This document shows, piece after piece, positions 12,689 through 23,700 of a stretch of DNA of 64,000 nucleotides. Position 1 is the stretch's first letter, and each line of letters starts with the position of its first letter. The position numbers were made by a program, and so were the translations under genes. The stretch spans positions 23,614,330 to 23,678,329 of the forward strand of contig NC_058497.1 of the NCBI RefSeq assembly GCF_020382885.2. The letters are read 5' to 3'. Origin of the DNA: Scatophagus argus. Its lineage: Eukaryota; Chordata; Actinopteri; Scatophagidae. The notes under the pieces are model-generated. The model saw only the letters and a program-made list of their open reading frames with translations, had not been told where the DNA came from and ran no database searches.

Positions 12689-12696
12689 TGACGTCA
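12689..12696. promoter_or_regulatory. CRE palindrome (TGACGTCA) in the opa3 promoter
   Basis: A perfect cAMP-response-element palindrome lies 53 bases upstream of the opa3 start codon in a CpG-rich stretch (12650-12748). The site is seen directly. Its use by CREB/ATF factors is inferred from the known consensus and its promoter-proximal place. Confidence 0.55.
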
Positions 12697-12748
12697 TCGC
12701 GTAACGTCGACGTCTTCCGCCGCACGGTGGTGGAGTGTTTCCGGCAAG

Positions 12749-14185
12749 ATGGTTGTGGGTGCCTTCCCTATCGCCAAACTCCTCTATCTCGGAGTGAGAC
12801 AGATGAGCAAGCCTGTAGCGAACCGAATAAAAGCGGGAGCCCGGAGAAGCGAGTTCTTTAAGAATTACATCTGTCTGCCGCCAGCACAGCGTGAGTAACC
12901 GAGCTAATGGCTGCCAATGACCGCTAGGTTTCAGTGTCAGATACCCGGACGATGGCTAAAGGCGGGAGGACTGCAACAACAACCAATGAGATTACACTAG
13001 TCAGGAGCGCTTAGCCAATCATTTTCATAGGCTTGTGTAGTTGACCAATACCACCAAGGCAAGCGTGAAAAGGGCGGGTCTTATTTGTCATTGAACGGAC
13101 TGTATGAAGCCTTGGTTTCGCTATCAGTAAGTCCGACGATCAGTACCATAGACATAATAAATAAATAAATAATAGGCATAATCTTTATTGTGTCTATGAT
13201 CAGTACAGCACCACAATCTGAATGCCCTACGTCCTGTTCAGAAAATTATATTGATTTGAACTGATGAAAATTGTTCTGACCGGCTGCCGTACTGTTCTGA
13301 CATAGATAGTTCTGTTTAATGGCACTGAACGCTCAAAATGGTCGGTAAAGCTAGTTTTATGCAATTTTATTTATAATTTATATGCTTATTAGAAAATTTG
13401 TCTCAAAAAGAGCGTACTTAGCTCCAACTAGTCTCAATTCATGTTCAAAACACTATTACACTACTCAAACAAAAGAAAACAGAGCAACTAAACAAACAAT
13501 AGGACACAATAGCACAATAAAAGGAGAGCAGATCTTTTGTGTTAGAAAAAATACTTTATTGAGAAAAAAATAGACAAGGGTTAGGTGTGACCATTCAAAG
13601 AGACATCTCACTGAGTAAAAAGGACAGTAATGTGGAAACGTGGACAAATATCACTGAGGCACTGATTATTAAGACATAGGATTTTAATTCAGATTGTGTT
13701 AGTGGTCATGGCAGTTGTACATTGCTCTGCATTTACAGTATAATCTGCAGGTGAACACGTGCATCTCATTGCATGTATTTTGAACTGTCACTCATAACAT
13801 ATGACATACAAGTGAAAATGTGTGCCTTGCACTGTGTGCTTTTTTTCTCCTCACAGTTTACCACTGGATTGAGATGAGAACGAAGATGCGGATCATGGGC
13901 TTTCGCGGTTCAACCATTAAGCCTCTGAATGAGGACGCTGCTGCAGAGCTGGGTGCAGAGTTGCTGGGAGAGGCAATCATCTTCCTCGTCGGTGGTGGCT
14001 GCATGGTGCTGGAGTACACCAGGCAGAGTGCTAACTCTCGGCGTAAAGAAGAAGAGCTGAATGAGACCATCACAAGCCTACAGACTCAGATAGCAGAACT
14101 AACACTAACTACAGAGACTCTAGATGCTCAGCTGAGAGAGGTCAACAGGCAGCTGCTGTCAATTCCTGTTCCCAACAGAAAGTGA
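12749..14185 (+). CDS. opa3: opa3, outer mitochondrial membrane lipid metabolism regulator OPA3 (complete, two exons)
   Basis: OPA3 is a small mitochondrial membrane protein; human mutations cause optic atrophy and 3-methylglutaconic aciduria. Exon 1 is 12749-12890 and exon 2 is 13857-14185, joined in phase 1 within CAG C|TT. The product has 156 residues, slightly shorter than human OPA3 (179). It starts [19 protein letters not shown], a probable mitochondrial targeting segment. It then carries the family core [17 protein letters not shown] and [19 protein letters not shown], a hydrophobic [14 protein letters not shown] segment, and a C-terminal coiled coil of Lys/Glu and Leu heptads. The start has a good context (AAGATGG). 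Exon 1 ends in a strong gtgagt donor. Confidence 0.97.
12983..13077. promoter_or_regulatory. three evenly spaced CCAAT boxes plus a GC box in opa3 intron 1
   Basis: CCAAT occurs on the plus strand at 12983, 13015 and 13045 (spacings 32 and 30), followed by GGGCGG near 13072. About-three-helical-turn spacing is typical of NF-Y arrays. The rest of the intron (to 13856) shows no recognisable feature. Function as enhancer or alternative promoter is inference. Confidence 0.4.
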
Positions 14186-14844
14186 TTAAATTAGTTCTTT
14201 GCTATATGATGTGACACTGTTTGTGTCTTTGAGTCTGTGTGTGAGAGAACAAGAGTTCACAAACAGAGTACTGCCATATGATCCTGCTTCACACACCGTC
14301 CCCTGTTCATTAAGTTGGGTGGGAGAGGTGGACATAAGCATATCAGTGCACTGTGGATTTGGGTGCAATCATTAGCTCATGTTATGAGCAATTAGTTGTA
14401 AACAGGAATTGCTATGATATTCATAGTGTACTTCTATGGTCGCTCTTGCATGTTCATGATAAAGCTGACTGTATATAAATATTTACAGTGTGCGGCAATA
14501 GCAACTTTAAAGTTAATATATTTTAACTAACAGCTCCAGAATATTACTTTATCTTTTTATTTCAGTGATTGTCATTGACCGTAATCACTTAGGAAACAGT
14601 GATTTTCATGCTTCATTGGCCCATTGGCTTCAAATGTGAGTGACTCCATATTATATAATGGCACTCATAACTGAGAAACTTGATAACCAAAAAACAGAAA
14701 ATAAAAACAAACTAAAATCAGGTCGTTAATGGATATTTTTTTCCCCTGAGTTTCTGTCTCTACAGTTTCATGGACATGTTGCATTTACATTATAAACCCC
14801 TTTCCTGGTTCAGGTATGTGATGACAACTGTAAGAATGGTGTAA

Positions 14845-14850
14845 AATAAA
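14845..14850 (+). terminator. opa3 polyadenylation signal AATAAA
   Basis: This canonical hexamer lies about 660 bases after the opa3 stop codon. The 3' UTR (14186 to about 14870) is AT-rich with no other feature seen. Confidence 0.6.
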
Positions 14851-15196
14851 ATGATCTGCCTTCTGCTCTCTTTAAGAGTTTCTCTCTCATTATGCACAAA
14901 TGGAGATAAAACAACCGTCACAGAAAATTAAAAGCTAAGACTAAGGCGATTACTTCATACATTTTTCATCACTTGCAAAGACGAAGTGTTTAGGCGGGCT
15001 CCTAACAGACTACACCACCCAGCATTCGTTAACGTAAACACTGCGTCACTTCCGTCTTTGGAGTGTACCAAGTGGGTAACGAATAAACTAGCTAAGCTAA
15101 TGTGTCGGTTTTCACTCACGTTCGTCTCGCCAGATATAATTTTGCTAAAGAAACGAACGTGTTACTTGGGAGAAACTCTAGGTGCACCTCAGTGGA

Positions 15197-15357
15197 TATA
15201 AAAATGGTAAGAGAATTCCCTAATAAACCTGTGTACTTGTGTAGGTCTGGGTAATTTCCGGTTCTGTGGGTCGTCGTGGTGTCCGACGCTAGGGGGCAGT
15301 AGCGACTGTCTTTTCATCCTCCATCACGTCTGACCCGCGCATCTCGCGTGAGAGGAG
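15197..15357 (+). promoter_or_regulatory. hnrnpul1: hnrnpul1 promoter and probable non-coding exon 1
   Basis: A TATAAAAA box (15197-15204) is followed by a CpG-rich stretch. It contains a CTCF-like core GCTAGGGGGCAG (15288-15299) and TCTCGCGTGAGA (15342-15353), one base off the TCTCGCGAGA promoter element. A donor (GAGGAG then gtaggc, intron from 15358) would end the first exon and splice to the acceptor before 15863, upstream of the coding start. Intron 1 (15358-15862) shows nothing else. The transcription start was not seen directly. Confidence 0.5.
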
Positions 15358-15896
15358 GTAGGCCTCAACCGTATTTTGGTGTTATTTTGCATCGTAATCC
15401 ATACAGCGAATACATATTGCATTGACTACAGGAGTTGCATGTAAAACAGGTTAACTTTTGCAAGTTGTTTACCCTCAGAGTTTAACTTTCGTGTCCTGCG
15501 TCGGTTGTGGATTTGTTAGCTAACGCTAGGCTAAGAAGGTTGCCAGCATTAGCCACGTAGCGATAACTTGAAGTGAATAACAACCATAAGAAAGATACGA
15601 GTAATGGGTTCGTTTTTAAACCGCTGAATGTGCAAGAACAGTCTTCAGTACTGGATTATATGCGTTTTAATAACGTTTAGTCGAACCTGGTTCAAAGGTG
15701 GCTTACTGTATCTATCTAGCGTTGACTGGCTAATCGGCTAATGTAGCCTGTTTGGCTAAGGAGTCCAGCCGCCATCAGATATCGATTTTAAAGTTAGGCT
15801 CAGTGTTTTCACAACACTGAACTGTACTTAACCATTTTTTTTGTTTCCCCCTCGTTTGTTAGCAATCAAGTAAAGACATCAATCACCTGAAACACA

Positions 15897-17758
15897 ATGA
15901 GTGTAGACGTGAAGAAACTGAAAGTAAACGAACTAAAAGAGGAGCTCCAGCGCCGCGGCCTGGACACCAAAGGCCTGAAGGCAGATCTGGTGGAGAGGCT
16001 GAAAGCAGCTCTGGAGGCTGAAGCTCAGGCTGATACCTCAGAGCAAGGAGAGCAGGAGGATGAGTACTGCGAGGACCCTCAAGACAACGACGACGTAGAG
16101 GATGTCGAAGAGCAGCAAGGTAAGCCCTATTGCATATTGTGCCTGACTTAAAGTGCCATCTCCGTGCAGACATTAAATTGCAATGGAATCGTCTTTGGGG
16201 TTAAAGTAACTGGGTTGTTTGACAAAGTTTATTCAGTCCATCACATACAATGTTTGGGTTCTGATTTGTCTCGGAGAAAATTGTGCACTTTACAGACCCT
16301 TTGCACATATTTAATTAAATGAGATGCAAGTGAACATGCAGATCAGAAATTAAAGGTACAGTATGTCGTAATTTCTTAATAAAACATCTAAAAATAACTA
16401 TACTCACTGGTATATTTTTTTTGTTGAATTGGGTCTTTAACGTTATCCTCAAACTTTCCAACAAAGTTTCAAGCCTGAGAAATTTGTCATTTTGTTCACG
16501 GTAACAATGCGTTTATTATGGGCACTTGTTGCTATAACCTCTGAAGAGTGAAGAAGGTCAGTGAACGTGACAAAACAAAGTTTTCATCTGGTGTTTAACT
16601 ATGAAGACAGCTGCTTTGATGCCATACAACTTATGTCTTCTGTTTCTGTTTGCTGAGTGAGCCGTTGCAGCAGAAACTACAAACGACATTTACACTGTCC
16701 AAATAAGTTCCACACATTTTTCTGCTGTTGTGAGCGTGAAAACCAATATTTTTGATCTCTCTTTTCACATACAGAAGCAGTTGATGATGATGATAATGGT
16801 GATGGTGACGGTGATGGCGACGGTGACGGCGATGGTGATGGCGATGGTGAAGGCGAAGGCGATGGTTATGTTCCTCAAGAGGAAGATGAGGGTCAAGATT
16901 CGGGTGGTTACTACGAGGATGAGGAGGCAGAAGGCGAGCCATATGAAAGTCAACCAACTTCAGACTCTGGTCACAGCATGCCCGACTTCACAGCAGATGT
17001 CGATATTCAGAAATCTGATGTGATGTCTGAGGAAGAGACTAAACCTGTGCCGGAGGCCAACGACGAGGATAAACAAGGTGATTTTCAAGATTTGCAATAG
17101 CTGAATGCACGGTATGAAATAGGCTCTGTAGACATGGAGTGTGTACTGTTTTTACTTACAGGTCAATAAAATCTTTCACTTTCGATGATTTTTCTAAAAA
17201 TGGTGTTCACCAGTAGATCAGTAAAGACATAAAGACATGCCAGTTCATCAGTGACTCAGTGGATAGTAGCATTGCCTCATCAAGTAAGTTTGCTCTCTGC
17301 TGAGTCATAAATGCTTATATTATCTCACAACCAAAGCACAGCTGCTGCAGTTCTTCACAAAAGCTGTGGAACCAATACAGGGAATGTGAAATAAAAGAGG
17401 AAATGAACCAGCAGGGCCAAAAGTCCAAACATTTTGTCTAGTCCTGTGATGTTGTTTACAAGATTGTAGTGTGCATGTGTGTAAACAGAGAACAGTGGTC
17501 CCACTAAACATGTATGTCACTGTCATTGTTGCTATTCATTGTAGAAGTTAAAGTGGAAGTCAAAACCGAGGATGACCCAGAGCCTGTTGGAGACGAACAG
17601 CAGGACAATCATGGAACAGAAAATCAGGATAGCCAAGCTGGCGCCGCCCAGGCTGAGCAGGTCAAAGTGGAAGCTGATAAAGGTGGACACTACGGCCGCA
17701 AGAGACCATATGAGGAGAACAGGAGCTACGGCTACTATGAGCACCGTGAGGAAAAGAG
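15897..17758 (+). CDS. hnrnpul1: hnrnpul1 SAP domain and acidic linker exons
   Basis: Exon 15897-16119 encodes the SAP DNA-binding helix pair, with [17 protein letters not shown] and [12 protein letters not shown]. It then becomes strongly acidic. Exon 16775-17077 begins with a Gly-Asp repeat (16798-16866) and stays Glu/Asp-rich. Exon 17545-17758 continues with Glu/Gln-rich sequence and a [18 protein letters not shown] stretch typical of hnRNPU-type proteins before the SPRY domain. Confidence 0.93.
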
Positions 17759-20700
17759 GTATGCTTATCATAAACTGTGACATTTCGCTTTTAGGCTTCT
17801 AGTTTGTGTTCTAAATCATCAGTACAAAACAAATGTGTATAATTGACTGGTGTTGTTATGATTGTTGTCAGTGAAAGTGTTAACTCTTAACTTCATCCTC
17901 TGCTGATGATGTACAGATCCCGAACACCACAGCCCCCTGCTGAAGACGAGGAAGAGAATATAGATGACACTCTTGTGACGATTGATACATGTAAGTACAA
18001 GGTTGCATAACTGATTTCCGACATAGATATGTCTGCAGCACATGTTTCTAAATATTACAGTGATAGTTGAGTTCATGGAATGCATTGCCAAGAGGTGTAT
18101 GCTGAAGGCCATACAGTTATATGGTTCATTGTGCCAGAAAAAGATGTTGTGTGTGTGTCCTGATTCTGCTTGAAATGAAACTTAATCACTTTGTCAGATT
18201 TTACTGCTTACGTCATACATTTGGACTTTTTGCATTTAAAAATAAATCTGCAATGCAGAGTTTTGAAGCATAAATTCATAATCTTTTTTTTTTTTTGGCT
18301 TTTCTTTTCAGATAACTGTGATCTGCACTTCAAAGTGTCCCGAGATCGCTACAGTGGTTATCCGCTGACCATTGAGGGCTTTGCTTACCTGTGGGCTGGA
18401 GCACGAGCCACACATGGTGTCACCCGAGGCCGTGTGTGTTATGAGATGAAGGTAATAAGTCATGTGTATCTTCCTCTATTGTAAAAGGGGCTTTAAAACT
18501 GATCAGACATGTGCAACTCACATACACCCACTTAGACAGAGCAAATGAAATGCTGAGCTACTGTAGATAAACTTTATTCTCTGTGCTGTGCCCTCATATG
18601 CGCTTATTGTTTTGAAACTGGATGAGCAGCTGCTTTGTTTCTCCTACTAACACACATTATCTTTACACTTAAGTATTGTATTACTCTAATGGTGTGAAAA
18701 CATAATGTTAGTCCAGTATATTGGAAATATATGTTGTTATTGAAAACTGAGAAAGATTTGAAAACTAAATATATGAGATTGCAGTTAATATCTAACATAT
18801 GCCAGCCCTTTGTTGACTGCTTTCCAATGTGGTGACTCGTTGGCTGCAGTTACATTTAATATTCCCTAAGCTTGTTTGTGACCTGATGTGTCCCCTGCTC
18901 TTCAGATCAACGAGGAAATTCCCGTAAAGCATCTGCCCAGCAGTGAGCCAGATCCCCATGTGGTCAGGATCGGATGGTCGGTCAACCACAGCAGCACTCA
19001 GCTCGGTGAGTGCAGTACTCACTGTTGGACTTGAGTAAAGCTTGAAGGCTGCAGTAGCTGTGGCCTAAAATGGAACTTTGTCTCGTTTTAGGTGAGGAGC
19101 CTTTTTCTTTTGGATACGGGGGAACAGGAAAGAAATCTGAAAACTGCAAGTTTGCAGACTTCGGTGAGAAGTTTGGTGAAAACGACGTCATTGGCTGTTA
19201 CATTGTAAGTAATCAAAATCCTAATTCAGTTCAGTTTGTCTTCTTTCAGTAGCATCATGTGGAGATAATACGGACATGCTGCTTTATTGTGTCTTGCGCG
19301 TAGCACAGGGAACTGTAACTTGTGTTTTATTATACCGTCTTGTGCTGTATAATGACATGAATCTTGAATCTCTTTATATTGCATAGCATTTACATTAAGT
19401 GGGCCTTAGGTTGGTGAACTTGTAATTGACTTAGTTGTTTTATCAACAGACATTTATGGCAATAATTTCTCATAAGTTCATGTGTTTTGTCGCTGTAGTT
19501 AACAGTTTTCTGTCTCATGGCCATAACTTTAGGACTTTGAAAGTGGCAACGAGGTGGAGATGGGCTTTTCTAAGAATGGAACGTGGCTGGGTGTGGCTTT
19601 CCGGACAACCAAGGAAGCGCTGGCTGGCCAAGCCCTGTTCCCTCACGTCCTGGTGAAGAATTGTGCCGTCGAGTTCAACTTTGGACAGAAGCCGCAGCCA
19701 TACTTCCCTCCACCAGAGGGATACACCTACATTCACAATCTGGACATGGAGGACAAAATCAGAGGCACTAAAGGACCCGCCACCAAATCAGAGTGTGAGG
19801 TAGGGCAGGACTGAAATGATGAAACATTATGTGGCATTTTGCTCACAACAACCCTGACCGACTTGGATACAGCACACATGCAGTCCAAAAATTGTATATT
19901 GTGTCTATAAAACCTAAAATCCCCTTTTTAGACTTTTTCAGTTTGGGTATTTTTTCTTTATTTTAATGGGAACCGGTCCTGTGAAGTAAAAAGAAAAATC
20001 ATAATGTGTTTATTTGTGGACTTGTTTCAGATCCTGATGATGGTTGGCCTGCCTGCCTGTGGAAAGACCACTTGGGCTATTAAACACGCAGAGAGTAACC
20101 CTGAGAAGAAGTACAACATCTTGGGCACAAATGCCATCATGGACAAGATGAAGGTTGGTTTGATCCTCCACACCACACCCACACCACATCCACACCCTTC
20201 ACATCCGCATTGTCCATCTTGACTGTTTGCTGTGCAGGTGATGGGTCTGCGTCGCCAGAGGAACTACTCCGGGCGCTGGGATGTTCTCATACAGCAGGCC
20301 ACCCAGTGTCTGAACAGGCTGATTGAGATCGCTGCCCGCAAGAGACGCAACTACATCCTAGATCAGGTACTGCCCTCCCAGCCACACTCTGCTCTGATAC
20401 TCGCCACAGTCAGTCAATGTGCCCTGATGATCACTCTCTCTAATGGACTATTTATTTATCTTTCAGGGGACTCTGTGTATTATAGAGTAGAAGAAGCATT
20501 GATCACCCTCTTGTCACTTGCTTGTCGTGTATTGTAAAAGAAAATGATTAATGGCTCTCATAAGTGACAGAATATTTCATGTTCTCATCCTTCAGTATAT
20601 TTGCACTTGCTATTTCTTGTCATAATACAGTACTGTTTGTCTTGTGAATTGCAACAATGTACAAGTAAACCATGACTATGTAAAGATGTTGAGAAACAAG

Positions 20701-23700
20701 TAAGCTCTGACTGGTGAGTAAGAAAAACACCTTCTGTTGCTAATTTAATAAGACAGAGTTGATAGCTTTTTTAAAAGCTATTTTAAGAGAGATACATGGA
20801 ACTTTTGAGTGTGTTTTTTAATAAAATGACCCTGAAGGTAAGTAACGACTAACAGTTTTTAGATTTTCAGATTCTTGTGTTCAGTAAGTGTGACAAAAGG
20901 TAGGTGGGTCTGATGGCGTCCTGGCTTTCCCGTGGACTCTGTGAGTATGTGCAGGTAGGTTCTATCTGTCTGTTGTTGTCTTGACTGGGACTAGAGTCCA
21001 TATGAAGATGAGGTAAGTCGAGGTAAGTGTGGAGGGACCCGTCAGCGTTAGCAGGTGTTTTGGAAGGATGATGATGTTTAGAGGACGAAGTACATGAGAT
21101 AAATTTTCACTGTAAGTTTGGTAGTTCAGAAATAGAGAAGTAGGAACAGTGACGTATGTGCTTGACTTGTGCTTAAACTGGCAAAAGAGATAGTTAGGAA
21201 TTAAATGCATGTGCTCTTTTTTTCTTTAATTTCCAGGTTTTAACTCTGACGTGCATTAAAGGTGTTTAAGTGCACAGCTAATCTTCCAAGCTCGGTTGTT
21301 GCTGCAGACTAAGAAGTGTAAAATCATTTAATGTCCTGTTACTACAGTTTTTTCATCAGTCTGATGATAATATTGCTATAGAACAGTTTTTATTGACAAA
21401 CTGTGTTGTTATCTCATAGTGTAGGTTTTCTGTTGGTCAGTGTAGAAACTAGTGGTCACTGTTCAGTGATCAGAGAGACTCACTGTGTCTTTGTTGTTGA
21501 GTGGTAAACGGTGTGAATCATTAATCATGACACGGCGTGGTGCTTAAAACCCAGTTGCAAGCAATTATGAATTTAAAACATTACATAACAGGATTTGTTA
21601 AGAAATGTTTTAATTTTATTTTTCGACAGATTTTTTTTTTTTAAACTGTGTCAATGAATATAGAAATTTTTTTAAAGCCCCGGTGACAGTGAGTGTGAAG
21701 TGCAGCTAAGCTTGACAGTAAACTGTATGACTTTATAAACTTGCGTGATTGGTTCCAGTTATCATAATGGGGTGACAAACTCAACTATTACATGGCAGAA
21801 CATAGAATATTTAAATTAGCATTACTACGTTTCAGATAAAAATAATATCTCACTCGTTTGTTTTGACAGATGTTTTGCGGCCACCTAAATTTGCATGTTT
21901 TTGTTGTTGCTATCTGATTCCTCGCACACAATTTGCATGTTTGAAATACACTGCAGGGGCATCGCTCATTTTATCGTCTAACCTGCGTTTGCAGACTTCT
22001 GTGAGGGCACAGATAGTGGGTTTAGACTTAGATGTTGGACGAAATGCTCACCTCTGACAACAGAATCCACTTACAGCACTCTCTAAAAACATTTGTACTG
22101 ATTGCGCATTGTCATCGCACGCAAGACTTTATTGTTTCAGCACAGTAACGACTGATATCACTTGAACATCCATTTCTGTCATTGGCTGATGTGTAACTGG
22201 TATGTCTGAATGTTGTTCTGTAACTGAGCGCACATACTGCACATTGTAGTCAGTTTAAGTGTTTGTGGGGTCCCTCCGTGTCCTTAATTAACATTCATCA
22301 GCAGTCACAGGGCTCCTGGACGCTCGGGCCGTGAGGTGAGTCTGTGGAGTGATGAGAGGCCATTAGAATCTGAGTAAAAGCGTAGACTGACATCCAAGCC
22401 AAACCTCTCTCACTTCATTATTGCAGGGTTCCAGTGGAAAGCCATTACAAGTAAACAATAACAAACAAGCTTCTACTTCTTTCTTGTCACCATTGCTAGA
22501 CAAATGTATATGGATCAGCAAGGAGACGAAAAATGCGTCCTTTTGAAGGTTTTCAACGCAAGGCTATTGTAATTTGTCCCACGGACGAGGATTTAAAAGA
22601 ACGAACATTAAAGCAAACCAATGAGCAGGGGAAGGATGTGCCCGATCATGCTGTTTTAGAAATGAAAGGTAGGAATGCTGTGGAAACAACAAATAAAACA
22701 CCAGATCTACTTTTTACTTTTCTATGTGTTGTCTCTAAAATCAAACTTGGAAGATGTCCCCTCCCCCCCTTACCCCCTCATCATAGGCTTTGACCAGATA
22801 TCAGACCTGGACTTTTTCTTTTTTTAAAGGCCCACATATATTTGATTCTTCCTTATTTTTTGCCTTCTATCGGCCACTTGCCATACAGCTTAGTTTCAAT
22901 GCACTGCAAACTGAGACTTGGGCCTTCCTGAGGTCATGTAATAACAGAGCTACTCTTGCGCAATTTGATTCCCTGAAAAGGGTTTCCAAATGTCAAAGTT
23001 ACAAGCAGTCACGTGCTCAAGTTGGAAGTTAATTTGTAACAGCGTTACGTCAGTTGTCCTTGGTTTGCAGTGCTGTTTCCTCCTCTCACCAACCTTCTAG
23101 TTGTCCTTTTTGTCCCCCTCCCCACCTCTACTGAACTCCTCCCTCTCCTATGTCTGCTTAAACAAATTTTTCCTCCATGTTCACCTGGAGGTGATGTTTG
23201 TTCCCTTTACCCTGCCATCTGCTGCCATCTATCTGCTCTTATTTTCTCTGTGATTTCCACCGTCTCTGTATGGTAGTAATTATTTTTCATTTTGTCTTCC
23301 GGTGGTGTGGCTGCTCTGGTCTTCACTACAATCCCCTACCCCTCTCTTTCTCTTTCTGTCCATCCTTCTCTTGCTGGATGGACTGTCTCTCTCCTCCTCC
23401 TCCTCCTCCTCCTCCCGTGGTCACCTCTGACACTCTCCAAGCCAACTTTACTCTCCCTGAGGCTTGCGACTTCCTGGAGGGGGTGACGTTCGTTGAGCTG
23501 GAGCGCGATGAGGCTGAAAGTCTGGTGAAGCAGTACAATGAGGAGGGCCGCAAGGCTGGCCCGCCCCCTGAGAAACGCTTTGACAACAGACAGGGCGGGT
23601 TCCGCGGACGCGGCGGCGGCTTCCAGCGCTATGACAACCGTGATGGATCCCGCGGTGGCTACCAGAACCGCAGTGACGGAGGTGGCGGATACAGAGGAGG

